Source: Planctomycetota bacterium
GTDB taxonomy: Bacteria; Planctomycetota; Planctomycetia; Pirellulales; Lacipirellulaceae
DNA length: 64,000 nt
Assembly (NCBI GenBank): GCA_013286045.1
Contig: JABDGM010000002.1
Location: 31,654 to 95,653, forward strand
Reading direction: 5' to 3'
The translations under genes were made by a program, and so were the position numbers. Positions 43,761 through 53,170 of this stretch are shown here, piece after piece. The first letter of the stretch is position 1. Each line of letters begins with the position of its first letter. The notes under the pieces are model-generated. The model searched no databases, had not been told where the DNA came from, and saw only the letters and a program-made list of their open reading frames with translations.

Positions 43761-44048
43761 CTAACTGCGTAGCTCTGCTCGAACTTCGGCCCGGCGCTCA
43801 ATGATCCACGAATGGGCCATGTCTGCCGCCTTGGCAAGCTCCAACAGCTGCGATTCCAGAAAGCTGCTGGATTCCACCCACTCTTGTTGCTCGTTCTTGT
43901 AAACGTGCACGCATGTGGTCGTGTAATAGACTTGTCCATCCTCGGACTCATTGCGCCAAATCGTGCACTGCGACGCACCGACTCGAATCTTATGAGCCGG
44001 CTGCGTCTTGGCTTGATTGCCATTGCGCTTTGTGGCTGTCGTTGTCAT
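43761..44048 (-). CDS. Small nucleic-acid-binding-like plasmid protein, second copy
   Basis: A 95-residue protein with the same layout as the gene at 33343-33645: a basic start, a beta-rich core (KIRVGASQCTIWRNESEDGQ, YYTTTCVHVYK), and a final helix (LLELAKAADMAHSWIIERR). It is a distant paralogue. It lies 43 bases upstream of the CHC2 gene in the same direction, so it may be part of a DNA-processing operon. ssDNA binding is an inference from fold pattern. Confidence 0.65.
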   Translation of the reverse strand: MTTTATKRNGNQAKTQPAHKIRVGASQCTIWRNESEDGQVYYTTTCVHVYKNEQQEWVESSSFLESQLLELAKAADMAHSWIIERRAEVRAELRS

Positions 44049-44259
44049 GTCCTACCTACCTTTCGGTTAGAGAAATGCCGCGCGTACTAATGCGCAGCTG
44101 GTTGACTCAAACAAAACCCTAAGCTGCACCACCAGCCCTAGAGAGGTTATGGGGCTGATCAAACGCCATGTAGCCTAGAATTTTGCGGCCGGGCCAGACG
44201 GGCCGGTCGCAGGTAGGTGAGCACCAAGACGAATGCGTCGAGCGGAAGTAGCTTCGGCG

Positions 44260-45564
44260 CTATGGGGCGAGCATCTTTAATTCGACCAGCGTCGGACCTA
44301 GTTCGATGAGCGCTTTCTGAATTTGGTTGACACGCTCACGCACTAAGGCGGGCTGGTTGGAGAGCGCCAAATTGTTGTTTTGAACCAATGGCCGGTCTCG
44401 ATCACGCCCATCATACATATGTCCGAAAAGCCGAGTCTGTCCGTCGATCGTAGGGTCGAGCGAGCCATCGGCCTTTAGTAACGCGAAGGAATAAGGATGT
44501 TTGTCGATCGTGGTCGAGCCGTTCGGTTGAAAATACCCGGGTGTCATAAAAAAGCTGAGAAGTGACTGGGTCTCCGTAGACTGTGCTTTGCGGACAAGTC
44601 GTTTACGGTCAGCGTCTGCTTTAGCCTTTTCAGTTTTCGTGGTTAGCTTGGCTCGGTCTAAGTCCGCCTTTTCTTGATCGAGGTCAAGCGCGGCCTGCTG
44701 TTTCGCGCGCTCCGACTGCTCCGCCTGTGCCGATCGCTTGGGGGCATATTCTGTCTCTACCTTTTGACGGGCCGTGGCCTCGGAGGCGGCCCAAGCGGCG
44801 TCTTGCTGAGCGCGGTGTTCTTCCAGGGCCGCAGCAAGTGTCATGTCTGCCGATTTACCACGAAGTTTGGCTGAAGTAACGATCATTGCGATTCTTACGC
44901 GCGGAGATTGAGCACGTTCAAGTGCCGCGTCGATATCCGTTTTGAGCTGCTGCATCGCCGCCGTTAAGTCAGCGCTGGGACGGTACGACCACTGCTCGGC
45001 ATCCCAAGCGGCTTGAACTGGTGTCAACAATGTTGCCAATCGACTTCGAAGCGCGTCGATATCACGTTGGGTGGGGCGCGGCTGTTTCGTTTGCCCGTCG
45101 AAGGCTAGCATCGCGCCGGTGTCACTGGCGATCAATCGGCCGGTGTCGTTGGACAAGAGCGGCTCGACGTCCGTCGACCAGCGCTTTAATTCTGCGTCCA
45201 GATTGTCGCAGGCAGTCCGTAAGGCATCACCTTGGTCAAGCGATGTCCTCACTTCGCTGCGACCGATGGCAACCTGCTCCTGAGACTTCAAGTTTTCAGG
45301 TGAGATGCTGGCAGCTGCCGAAGTCGTAGCGGACCGTGATTTCTTGATACCGGGGGTTCCGAACAGGAACGCGTGCGTCGAGTACGCACCCACTATGATC
45401 AAGAGAAGAATCGTTGCAATCTTCAGAACACCTCTGCGGATGTCGCGGGGTGCCTCAACTAGTTCCGTTCGTGGTGAGCGCAGGAACGCGCGCGGCATTG
45501 ACTCCCCGGCGCGATTTCCATCACGCGGCGCTGGTGATCTGGGGGCTGGGGTCCTGCGGTCCAT
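44260..45564 (-). CDS. Membrane-anchored coiled-coil protein
   Basis: A Pro/Arg-rich cytoplasmic start is followed by one membrane helix (VLKIATILLLIIVGAYSTHAFL). Then come a helical region and a long E/K/A/Q-rich coiled coil (about residues 270-340). The C-terminal ~100 residues look globular (FFMTPGYFQPNGS, DGRDRDRPLVQ). No enzyme motif. It could be a structural part of an element-encoded envelope or transfer apparatus. Start ATG 45564 was chosen over an upstream frame of 19 Ser/Pro-rich residues. Confidence 0.65.
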   Translation of the reverse strand: MDRRTPAPRSPAPRDGNRAGESMPRAFLRSPRTELVEAPRDIRRGVLKIATILLLIIVGAYSTHAFLFGTPGIKKSRSATTSAAASISPENLKSQEQVAIGRSEVRTSLDQGDALRTACDNLDAELKRWSTDVEPLLSNDTGRLIASDTGAMLAFDGQTKQPRPTQRDIDALRSRLATLLTPVQAAWDAEQWSYRPSADLTAAMQQLKTDIDAALERAQSPRVRIAMIVTSAKLRGKSADMTLAAALEEHRAQQDAAWAASEATARQKVETEYAPKRSAQAEQSERAKQQAALDLDQEKADLDRAKLTTKTEKAKADADRKRLVRKAQSTETQSLLSFFMTPGYFQPNGSTTIDKHPYSFALLKADGSLDPTIDGQTRLFGHMYDGRDRDRPLVQNNNLALSNQPALVRERVNQIQKALIELGPTLVELKMLAP

Positions 45565-45677
45565 AGCAAACCCTAAATGATCGTGAAACGGGAAAGGTAA
45601 AGATGTTGATAAACTTGGCACCGCAAATTTTCAAGTGACCCATTCGTTAGTTGAGCAATGTCCCTTCGCACGCGTGT

Positions 45678-47231
45678 CTATTCGCGAAAAATTCGGCGGT
45701 CAAGCCAGTACAGAAGCCGCCTGCCGTTCGGGCGAGCCCAGGCGGTAAATTTTAACCACCAGCCATGAGGAAACCCATCGGGATCTTTTTCACAATGGAC
45801 CCAGCGATACCATTGCCCGCTACGGAAGCAAAATCGGTCGGTGGTCCACGCGGCGGAAGAATCAGTGCGAGCGGGCAAGCGCCATATCGTGAAGTCGCCT
45901 TCCGGTGTTCGACGCAGAAACGTCCTGTAATAGTCGAGCTCAAATGTTTCGTCCCGTTCGTAGGTTTCATTCCCGACCGTAATCTGGCCATCCAAATGAA
46001 AAGCGATGCAGGTTAGCTCTCCGCAGGTAAAAGCCGAACCTCCCTTTCCTCGCGCCGGTCCAAAATTCGGGTGACGCTGATTCACCCAGTATTTGGCAAC
46101 GTCGCGATCGAACCGATGCCACTCATCTCGAACCGGCAACACCGCTTCGGCAGGTGCTTCACGAAGAATCGGTGATTGGAGCGCTCGCATTTGGTACCAC
46201 CGCGCGTTATGGCAGATGTATTTCGACTCATTTCCCTGCGGGTCGCGTGCGATGAGAAGTTCCCTTTCTCCTTCCTGTTTGTTAATCCGCCAAGTACCGC
46301 TCTCCGTGAGGCAGACACATCGAATTGGTTCAGAGTGCAAGTAGCGTTCGAGAAGCGGCAACATGCTGACGCTACTTGAGCGAAACCAAAGCGTGTCGGC
46401 GATTGGCTGCTCACCAACCGGTTGCCAAGTGACGAGACGATGCCAGGCTCGATTGATAAACCGATAAGTGATTCGATGGCCTTTGTACAAATGGAGAAAA
46501 AAAAGACTAGCCTCAACGCCAACGGATTTACTGATCTGCCAGCCATCGTGGTGAACAATGATCGGCTCTCTCTCGTCTTGGCGGTAGTGCACATGGCCGA
46601 TATCGAAGTCGCCATCCGGATGAAGCGCAACACCCGGAACCTCAAGCGAAATATCCGGCTCAAAAGATTCGGGCGATTTGCGCCGTTGCGGCCGCAAGCG
46701 GCTTGCGGGCAGCCATGGTGACCACTCGCGCCATTGCGAGTCCTGGAAGCTATAAATGTCGGGTAGTTCGCTGCCAGTATATAGCAGTATGGGTTGGGAG
46801 GTGCCCGGCTGCTTGATGGCGCGATACCGACTGGTCACGATGGCGATGGTATCGTGAGGACGAAAGTCGATTTGGTCGATCGAAATCTCTCCTCGTTGAC
46901 CAAGAATGAAACGTTGAAGTGCGGGGTATGAAGAAGAGAGGTCGTAATTAGTTGGCACTTCCTCCTCCAAGCGAATCTCATGCCACTGCTCGTCGCAAAA
47001 GCGAAACGCCATCTCCTCGTCTTTGTCGTCGCGCTGCAAACCGATCGCACTTGGATTTGTAGGCGAGCGATAAATGAACCATGGTCCGACATACGCCGTA
47101 AAGTGTTCCCCGAGGCGGAAGTCGCGGCCCTGGATTGAGACCCGGCCCGCCGATTTAAGGGAAATCCCCTCGAATTGAAAGGCGGCACCGAGGGAGAACA
47201 AGCGACAGTCCGAAGAGGGAGCAGAGCACAT
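45678..47231 (-). CDS. Large hypothetical protein with repeated beta-type units
   Basis: A ~517-residue protein with no membrane helix and many Trp/Tyr/Arg residues. Recurrent phrases such as FCDEQWHEI, INRAWHRL, CHNARWYQM and FRSGQWYRW suggest at least four related blade or beta-sandwich units, each ending in a W-Y/H turn. No family is recognised. I place the start at 47231; the longer frame to 47477 adds basic residues with no coding look. Confidence 0.6.
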   Translation of the reverse strand: MCSAPSSDCRLFSLGAAFQFEGISLKSAGRVSIQGRDFRLGEHFTAYVGPWFIYRSPTNPSAIGLQRDDKDEEMAFRFCDEQWHEIRLEEEVPTNYDLSSSYPALQRFILGQRGEISIDQIDFRPHDTIAIVTSRYRAIKQPGTSQPILLYTGSELPDIYSFQDSQWREWSPWLPASRLRPQRRKSPESFEPDISLEVPGVALHPDGDFDIGHVHYRQDEREPIIVHHDGWQISKSVGVEASLFFLHLYKGHRITYRFINRAWHRLVTWQPVGEQPIADTLWFRSSSVSMLPLLERYLHSEPIRCVCLTESGTWRINKQEGERELLIARDPQGNESKYICHNARWYQMRALQSPILREAPAEAVLPVRDEWHRFDRDVAKYWVNQRHPNFGPARGKGGSAFTCGELTCIAFHLDGQITVGNETYERDETFELDYYRTFLRRTPEGDFTIWRLPARTDSSAAWTTDRFCFRSGQWYRWVHCEKDPDGFPHGWWLKFTAWARPNGRRLLYWLDRRIFRE

Positions 47232-47535
47232 TTTATGGCGGCAAACTGGAATTCTTAGACGCTCATTCCTAGAATACGGAAGTACATCGACAACTAAAAT
47301 CCCTACGAAGACACGTCCTTTTGGATTTCTCTCTTGTCTAACTGCCGAATTGAGTTTCTCAATTGCGGAGTTTGCAAGAGTTTTTCGTTGGTTATGGGAC
47401 CGTGGACTGCGAGCTTTTGGGCTGCGAGTCGTCTGGTCCGCTTTTGATTTGAGATTTCCTCCGAATTTGCTGTGCATGAACTTGAGTCGGCTTCGGCTGA
47501 TTCAATTACGTGTAACAACATTAATAGGAGGAATT

Positions 47536-47721
47536 ATGAATCGAAAGCAGGTTACGAGAGATCGTTATGGTGATGTGCTTAAAGTGGTTGAGTTTCATGA
47601 GCCTCGCTTGAGCATTGAGGCGGTCATTAAAATCGTCTGGCGAATCCTTGTGATTTCGCACGCCATCGCATTTGTGGGTGGTGCGCTGATCGATAGATTC
47701 GTTATCACCTCGCATCTCTGA
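47536..47721 (+). CDS. Small membrane protein with strong ribosome-binding site
   Basis: A 61-residue protein behind a perfect AGGAGG located 7 bases before ATG 47536. It has one hydrophobic segment (AVIKIVWRILVISHAIAFVGGALI). A clean intrinsic terminator follows within six bases of the stop, so this is a monocistronic unit. Small size, good signals and terminator make it a credible gene; function unknown. Confidence 0.65.
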   Translation: MNRKQVTRDRYGDVLKVVEFHEPRLSIEAVIKIVWRILVISHAIAFVGGALIDRFVITSHL

Positions 47722-47726
47722 CCTTT

Positions 47727-47757
47727 GGGCCATACGTAAGTATGGCCCTTTTCTTTT
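47727..47757 (+). terminator. Intrinsic terminator
   Basis: GGGCCATAC and GTATGGCCC form a nine-pair stem closed by a GTAA loop and followed by TTTTCTTTT. It ends the small plus-strand gene upstream and may also work for the convergent minus-strand gene. Confidence 0.9.
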
Positions 47758-48055
47758 ATCGGCGGTTCTGCTGCCGGGCTCCGCGAGCCACCTTGAGCGA
47801 GCAAAACAGGAGGGAAAGTCCCACGACACCCGAAATATAATTCCCCGAGCCGACCAGCGCAGCAATTAGAGCCAAAGCACAATAGTAACCGACCCATCGA
47901 ATCGCATTCCACGTTCCGGCGCTGCCACGTGTCGGCCCAAGGAACCGTTCGAGGATTTCAAGGTTGGGTAAATCGGCCGCCGTAAGATTGTGACTGTATT
48001 TACCCATTAGTAACGAGAAAAAGGGATTGATTGCGATCTGTTTTTCATTTTTCAT
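47756..48055 (-). CDS. Small membrane protein
   Basis: A 99-residue protein with two predicted membrane segments around IRWVGYYCALALIAALVG and YISGVVGLSLLFCSLKV. The soluble N-terminus (LTAADLPNLEILERFLGPT) is unrecognised. It converges with the small plus-strand gene across the shared terminator. The 290 bases upstream (48056-48342) hold a palindrome AATAGATCC/GGATCTATT at 48308-48330 but no gene. Confidence 0.5.
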   Translation of the reverse strand: MKNEKQIAINPFFSLLMGKYSHNLTAADLPNLEILERFLGPTRGSAGTWNAIRWVGYYCALALIAALVGSGNYISGVVGLSLLFCSLKVARGARQQNRR

Positions 48056-48342
48056 GGTGAGACAATAGCAGAGTGAGCTATTAAAAGTCTAGGATTTTTC
48101 ACCGGTCGCTTGATTCGATTGAAAACGATGAAATAATGCGGGCTGGAGTCCCGATTAACTTTTTCTCGGTCGCCGTCCCTGAGCCCAAAAAGCTGACGGT
48201 ACTAAATAGCGTAACGTATTTTAATTGAATTCAGCTCTCGTTAAGCGATCTGAAATTGCGATTTGCCAGTTAACTGTTAACAGATCACTGGCGCGTTACG
48301 TTGAGATAATAGATCCCCATGGGATCTATTGTCTTTTTGAGA

Positions 48343-49938
48343 CTATCCGTTGAACTCAAACCTGCGGTCGATGGACTCCCATAACGTCTGCAGTTCGCGC
48401 TGTCGCGCGGGGTCCGCGGCAAGATCGCGTGTCACTTTGGCCGCTTTTGAGGCCTTGGTAGTCGGAACGTCAATATTTGGTAGAGGCGTCAATCGTGGCG
48501 GCAAGGGTTCGCTGCGAAGCTGCTCGTATGCGTTCTCGTCAATTACGTGCATACCTTGCACGGGCGTCGGCGAGTGAAAGTGGTCCCCGGACTTTTGAAT
48601 GAAGTAGAACCGACCAGCCTTCGCGTCGACCTCCTTAATGTCATTGAGCTCCAGCTCGGAAACGATGTGTTCGGTCTGTGTTTCGGAATGGTTAGCGCCG
48701 GAAAAACTTCCATAGTTGGAACCGCTCGCCCGCGACTCGTGGGTGGTGGGATATAGACCGCCATACGTTTCTCCCGCAGTTGTTCCGAAGCTACCACCGC
48801 TCGACGTTCCCGATGACGTCCCGTCGGTGGTGCTCTTGAGGAGGATCCGCTTCGTCTTTGCCATTTGTTGCAGTTCTTCAATCTCGTCCTTGCCGTCAAC
48901 CGTGAAATACAACTTCAGCCGAGTATTGGTCGACACAATTGGCTGTAGGTCAAGGTCGCGGGTGCGAAGTTGTGAGTTATGTTGATTCGCAAGAAACAGT
49001 GTCAGGCCAACCGAGCGACACATAATCAGGAAACTTCCGAATGATTTTCCCGAGAGTTCCTGGAACTCGTCGACAATAACCCAGGATTTTTTGACGGGTT
49101 GTCCTTGTCCCTTGCGTCGTCTGGCAGTCTTTTCGATCGTGTAAAGTGCTAAGCCTGCGACCGGTCGTACTGTGATCTGCTGCGACATTGCAGGGAGAAA
49201 GAAATAAATGACTTCTCCCTCTTCAATCGCGCGGCTAATGTCAATCAGCTCCTCGGCGCTCGGGGCTAACTCTGGTTTGAGCTGCGAATACTGACGCAAG
49301 AACAAGAACGTAGTTCGGATTTGTTCGGCATCAGGGACTTTCCTTCGATTCAGCTCGTCGGCAAAATCATCGAGCGAAATCGAAAGTGGCTGGGGCCTAC
49401 CCACGAACTCTTTAGCTGCCGCCACCAGCGCTTTCGTATTCTGGGAAGCAAAATAATCCGCCCCGTAGAACATGCCGTAATCTAGGTTGAAAGCCTCGAC
49501 CAACATATTCGCCAATTCCAAAACCGTTTGCCGATTCGGATCGAGGCCTTGGAAGGGATTGAAGTAGTCGCTATCGTGACCGTTGTCTAACGACAAAAAG
49601 CGAAACTTCCGGCCGGCCAGGCGTGCGGCTTTGCGAATTGCGTGAAAGTTGGCCTGGTCACCCGCTAGGTCGATGATGAATATCGGGTCCGGGCGCTGAT
49701 TCGACTTGGCTGGCGGTAGTGCCAACAACTGCAGCACAAACGGCAGTATCGCTTGCGATGTCTTGCCACTACCTGTGCTCCCGCGAACGTGAACGTGGAG
49801 ATTTTCAAAAAAGGGTCGGTCGACGGCAATTGGTTCTCCGGAAATGCAATCGTGACCAAAGACGATTTGCGAAGCGGCCGCGCGCGTTGGTTGATTGAGT
49901 GGCACACTATCTCTCATTCTGCTTGTTGAGCGCGTCAC
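48343..49938 (-). CDS. TraD/VirD4-like conjugative coupling ATPase
   Basis: A 531-residue ATPase. Walker A is VHVRGSTGSGKTSQA, Walker B is near KKSWVIVDEFQELSGK, followed by the LFLANQHNSQL sensor-like stretch that is typical of the TraG/TraD/VirD4 family delivering DNA to a type IV secretion channel. N-terminal membrane helices are absent, so it is a soluble variant. A Ser/Gly/Thr-rich linker occupies about residues 365-420. It is followed in the same operon direction by two winged-helix proteins, but no relaxase or channel genes are visible in the window. Confidence 0.8.
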   Translation of the reverse strand: MTRSTSRMRDSVPLNQPTRAAASQIVFGHDCISGEPIAVDRPFFENLHVHVRGSTGSGKTSQAILPFVLQLLALPPAKSNQRPDPIFIIDLAGDQANFHAIRKAARLAGRKFRFLSLDNGHDSDYFNPFQGLDPNRQTVLELANMLVEAFNLDYGMFYGADYFASQNTKALVAAAKEFVGRPQPLSISLDDFADELNRRKVPDAEQIRTTFLFLRQYSQLKPELAPSAEELIDISRAIEEGEVIYFFLPAMSQQITVRPVAGLALYTIEKTARRRKGQGQPVKKSWVIVDEFQELSGKSFGSFLIMCRSVGLTLFLANQHNSQLRTRDLDLQPIVSTNTRLKLYFTVDGKDEIEELQQMAKTKRILLKSTTDGTSSGTSSGGSFGTTAGETYGGLYPTTHESRASGSNYGSFSGANHSETQTEHIVSELELNDIKEVDAKAGRFYFIQKSGDHFHSPTPVQGMHVIDENAYEQLRSEPLPPRLTPLPNIDVPTTKASKAAKVTRDLAADPARQRELQTLWESIDRRFEFNG

Positions 49939-50686
49939 GAATGGTTTCAGGAGCCGGACCTAGCCCGACACTTAATTCGATTTCTTCGTTCAATTTTGCA
50001 CGCGCAATCAGGTTTTGAATGTCCTGGCAGTAGTCCGCGTCGGGCGCCAATACGACGATTCCAAAGTCTCTTCCCGTTACCCACGGGCGAACCGCCGCGA
50101 TATTGGTAAGTTGGGAAATTTTGCGACGCAGCGCCGACATGATTCCTGCAGCCCTACGACTGACGACATAGATTCGGTTGATACGGTAGCCATGGTCCTC
50201 TCGCGCGATGCAATGCGGGACGTTGACAAACGAGTTATGTTTTTCAAATAACTGAAAGAGCTCCGCCGGTTCCAATCGATGGCGAGGTTGTTGATACATC
50301 GTGGCGTGCCACAATGCTGCTAAATGTAGACCGAGGGCCGCAGGTCCGAAAACTCGTTTGCCGGGGATTTCCGCCCGCTCCTCGCTGGTGCCAATCTCGT
50401 GAGCACCTTGAAGCGATAGCGTGAAATATGGCACGTTGCCGGGAAGCGGTGGAAAATCAGCTGATTGCTGATGATGGTGGTTGAGGAAACCTTCCTTAAT
50501 CAAGCGATTCAGGATTGTGCCCGCGGCGGACTTGCGATCGTTCCACGCCTGGCCGTCGGACAAAGGTGTCGCATCTGGCGGAAAATGGCGGGCAACTACG
50601 TCCCGGAGTGTGAGGCGGTAAAGTGCCACGTGGCGCAAAAGAGCCAGCTCGCGAGGCTTAAGCGGTCGGTCATTGGACTTCACCAT
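49907..50686 (-). CDS. Winged-helix protein of replication-relaxation type, copy 2
   Basis: A 259-residue protein with an N-terminal winged helix (LKPRELALLRHVALYRLTLRDVVARH) and a C-terminal alpha/beta part (TGRDFGIVVLAPD). This resembles the replication-relaxation family found beside FtsK/TraD-like ATPases in integrative elements. Its 3' end overlaps the start of the coupling ATPase by about 30 bases and its start overlaps the previous gene by 7 bases, so the three are co-translated. Likely a DNA-binding accessory for transfer or replication. Confidence 0.65.
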   Translation of the reverse strand: MVKSNDRPLKPRELALLRHVALYRLTLRDVVARHFPPDATPLSDGQAWNDRKSAAGTILNRLIKEGFLNHHHQQSADFPPLPGNVPYFTLSLQGAHEIGTSEERAEIPGKRVFGPAALGLHLAALWHATMYQQPRHRLEPAELFQLFEKHNSFVNVPHCIAREDHGYRINRIYVVSRRAAGIMSALRRKISQLTNIAAVRPWVTGRDFGIVVLAPDADYCQDIQNLIARAKLNEEIELSVGLGPAPETIRDALNKQNER

Positions 50687-51417
50687 ATTTCGTACCGCAG
50701 ATGGGAAAGGGCTGCGTGGAATTCCGAAAGCTTGGATTTCGAATAGGCTCCGCCGAATTCAATGATGTAATCTTTGCTGCGGTTTCGGGACGGATGACGC
50801 AGGATCGCGTCCGGTAAGCGCTCGCCGCGTCCCCCGCCCTCGGCGTAAAGCTGATGCTCTGAGACCCACCGCTTGGCAGAGGCTGGCCGATCCACTCGAT
50901 ACAGAAGGTAAACTTGGGCAAGATGCAGGTCGTGACTCGCCTCGCTTTGCCGGGGCGCTCGGTCGGCAACATACCCGCCGAAAGTCCGTCCGGCCTGGCT
51001 GGTGGCCAAGACGAAACTTGTGGACACGGGCGACTGGTTCCAGCGGGCTTTAAGCCGGTAGGCAATCTGCCCGAACCCGGGGCTTTCATTGCCGGGTAAC
51101 CATTTGAACACGGGCTCTTCAAGTAGGATTTCCGGATGGGCAAGCATTGTTTTCGTGGCCAGCCACCCAGCCTCGGACATGCGTTTTACCCGTCGCTTCG
51201 CCGCCGCTTTAGGATTGTCGGAGTTATGAAACCATGTGCGGGCGATCTGCTCGATGGTAAGCACACGAATTTTGCGCGTCAGAATCGCCAGCAATTGACG
51301 ATCGCGTTCGGAGAGTTGGACGGACACACTTGGTTTCATGCCGGTCGGGAACTCGACGGGGAACTTGTCAGGGTCTTGGGATACTTGCAAGTTCCCAAGA
51401 CGATCAGCGATTAACAC
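50680..51417 (-). CDS. Winged-helix protein of replication-relaxation type, copy 1
   Basis: A 245-residue protein with a winged helix in LSERDRQLLAILTRKIRVLT, IEQIARTWF, and an RVKRMSEAGWL recognition-type helix. The middle (DLHLAQVYLLYR) and the C-terminal KDYIIEFGGAYSKSKLSEFHAAL fit the family pattern, which includes a nuclease-like fold. It is the first gene of the transfer operon that continues into the second winged-helix gene and the coupling ATPase. Role inferred from neighbours. Confidence 0.65.
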   Translation of the reverse strand: MLIADRLGNLQVSQDPDKFPVEFPTGMKPSVSVQLSERDRQLLAILTRKIRVLTIEQIARTWFHNSDNPKAAAKRRVKRMSEAGWLATKTMLAHPEILLEEPVFKWLPGNESPGFGQIAYRLKARWNQSPVSTSFVLATSQAGRTFGGYVADRAPRQSEASHDLHLAQVYLLYRVDRPASAKRWVSEHQLYAEGGGRGERLPDAILRHPSRNRSKDYIIEFGGAYSKSKLSEFHAALSHLRYEIW

Positions 51418-51688
51418 GATAATTGTAGGCTCATCAACATTTCAAGTACCTGCGACTGAGTGAATGGCGATGACAGGCTGGAATGAAGTTCTTTCGACGT
51501 TCGTCGGAGGGAATCGAACGCACTAAGAGATGGAAATAAGACTCGTTAATGAATCGATAGGCGGGCGAATGTCAAAATAGATAAGGACCGAGGATGTATG
51601 CTGTCGGAACGCTCCGGCACTCAACACTAAATGCGAAGGCTCCTCGCAATGCCGGTTGGAAGCCTATCTAAAACCGTTCCCTTCCCCC

Positions 51689-52444
51689 TTAGGGACGGCG
51701 CTTTAATACGAAGCAAACGTCGTGTAGCCGAGGAATGAAGGCGAAGTTGTATGCCTTGCTCGACGAGGTGGCGCCGTGCTGGAATCGGATGATTTCTGGC
51801 GCGTCCAGCCACAGCCCTTCCTGAACTGCGCAGTTGAATGTGCGAAATGGCAGACCGAGATAGTGGCCCTGATGCTTCCAATCCCCCATCAAGATGGCGA
51901 GCCGCCCGGTCGGCGATAGCAAGGTGAGGCAATTTCGAATGATTTGGCGGAGCCCTTTGCAGAAGTCGTCGATGGTTGGAGCGGTCGAAAGACAACGCGG
52001 GTCGTCGTTGTAGTGAACCATCTTCCAATAGGGCGGATGAAGCCACACAAATGGAAAATGGCGCAACCCGCTAAAACACTTCAGATTTCTGGCGTCGAAC
52101 CCGGTCGTAAGGTCGAAGCTTTGGCAATAAATGTCTAGCTCCCGGCATACATCGCGGCAGGTACCGCTGCCCGTCATGGGGTCTAACACCGCGCCTGGCT
52201 GGTAGTACCGCAGCAGGTCTCGAATCAGAAGCCCTGAGCAGTTTCCGCGGAAACGAGCGTCGCCATAGTTTCCCCGTCCGGCCTTCGTATGTAGGCTCGT
52301 TAGCTCCGGAACGGGACTTGTCGTCTTCGGGGATTCAGGAAGCTGACAAGTGCCTGCTGGCTGGCATTTGTCGGCGACGTGGCGTGCCGAGGCGTGACAT
52401 CTATCTACGAATTCTTTACGGCGAGTGAAAGTTTCCCTACTCAT
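51689..52444 (-). CDS. DNA methyltransferase (N4-cytosine/N6-adenine type)
   Basis: A 251-residue enzyme with a SAM-binding motif AVLDPMTGSGTCRDVC and a catalytic motif in WLHPPYWKMVH (a variant of DPPY). FKNRLxxL-style target contacts are not evident. It has no visible restriction partner, so it is likely an orphan methylase protecting the element, or part of a bypass of host restriction with the ArdC-like protein. Start ATG 52444 is fixed by GGAGGAAATT just before it. Motif order places IV after I, as in the beta/alpha class. Confidence 0.85.
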   Translation of the reverse strand: MSRETFTRRKEFVDRCHASARHVADKCQPAGTCQLPESPKTTSPVPELTSLHTKAGRGNYGDARFRGNCSGLLIRDLLRYYQPGAVLDPMTGSGTCRDVCRELDIYCQSFDLTTGFDARNLKCFSGLRHFPFVWLHPPYWKMVHYNDDPRCLSTAPTIDDFCKGLRQIIRNCLTLLSPTGRLAILMGDWKHQGHYLGLPFRTFNCAVQEGLWLDAPEIIRFQHGATSSSKAYNFAFIPRLHDVCFVLKRRP

Positions 52445-52517
52445 AATTTCCTCCATGAAAAAAGTAGCCGGTCGTCCTTTCGCCGACCGGCTGTTAGCGA
52501 AGTGGCTGCACGACTGC

Positions 52518-52736
52518 TTAGCTCGATTCGTCTTCGGGTTCGGGATACATCTCTCCTGCGGCATACTCGATTGTTATCCAAAAACTGCCATCGGGGTCGT
52601 ACTTGTGTTCACAACGCTGTAGAACTTCCCACGCCTGCTCATGCGTCAGGTCGGGGCGAATGGAAAGCACGTCGTCTGCGTTCCAAATAAGGCCGATTGC
52701 GTGGCGTTCTGCTAATTGTTCGTGGATGTCTTTCAT
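52518..52736 (-). CDS. Small acidic element protein
   Basis: A 72-residue acidic protein (MKDIHEQLAERHAIGLIWN, then WITIEYAAGEMYPEPEDESS). It is preceded by AAGGAGAAATC, a strong ribosome-binding site. No family is recognised, but genes of this size and style are common near ArdC and plasmid-type regulators. It may belong to the same operon as the methyltransferase 70 bases downstream. Confidence 0.6.
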   Translation of the reverse strand: MKDIHEQLAERHAIGLIWNADDVLSIRPDLTHEQAWEVLQRCEHKYDPDGSFWITIEYAAGEMYPEPEDESS

Positions 52737-52793
52737 CGTGATTTCTCCTTGAGTGGAACCAGCGGAGCTGTACAGCTCCGCTGGCTCGCATTG

Positions 52794-53099
52794 TTAGTAT
52801 TCGTCGGGCAACAAAACGGTCGTCGCGGAGCGGTCAGCCTCGGTGATAATCCAAAACTTTACGCCGTTACTTGACCGGTAAACGGAGAACAGGCGAGAAC
52901 CATCCCTAAGCGCCTGCTCGTTTTGTTCCCAGTCTTCGGAGTCGCACTCTCCCCAGTCGCCTTCATTGTGGCGAGCGAGCGCAGCAGCAATCTCCGTCAT
53001 GTTAATTTGGTGAAGCGCCCCGGGCGTGCTGCATAGCTCACCCAAGGTAAACAAGCTAGGTTTTCCCGATGCGGATTGCTTTGGTGTTTGTACAGTCAT
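52794..53099 (-). CDS. Plasmid-type hypothetical protein (DUF-like, short)
   Basis: A 101-residue protein whose order LFTLGELCSTPGAL, LARHNEGDWGECDSEDWEQN, LFSVYRSSNGVKFWIITEAD, STTVLLPDEY is a pattern I know from many plasmid and integrative-element proteins. The end RSATTVLLPDEY is especially conserved. Function unknown. A strong ribosome-binding site AAAGGAGAAAC precedes it. Confidence 0.75.
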   Translation of the reverse strand: MTVQTPKQSASGKPSLFTLGELCSTPGALHQINMTEIAAALARHNEGDWGECDSEDWEQNEQALRDGSRLFSVYRSSNGVKFWIITEADRSATTVLLPDEY

Positions 53100-53170
53100 G
53101 TTCGTTTCTCCTTTAAAAATGGCTCACCCCAGTTCCGTGTGTTCCCAGAGGGAAGCACCTTCGGATTGGA

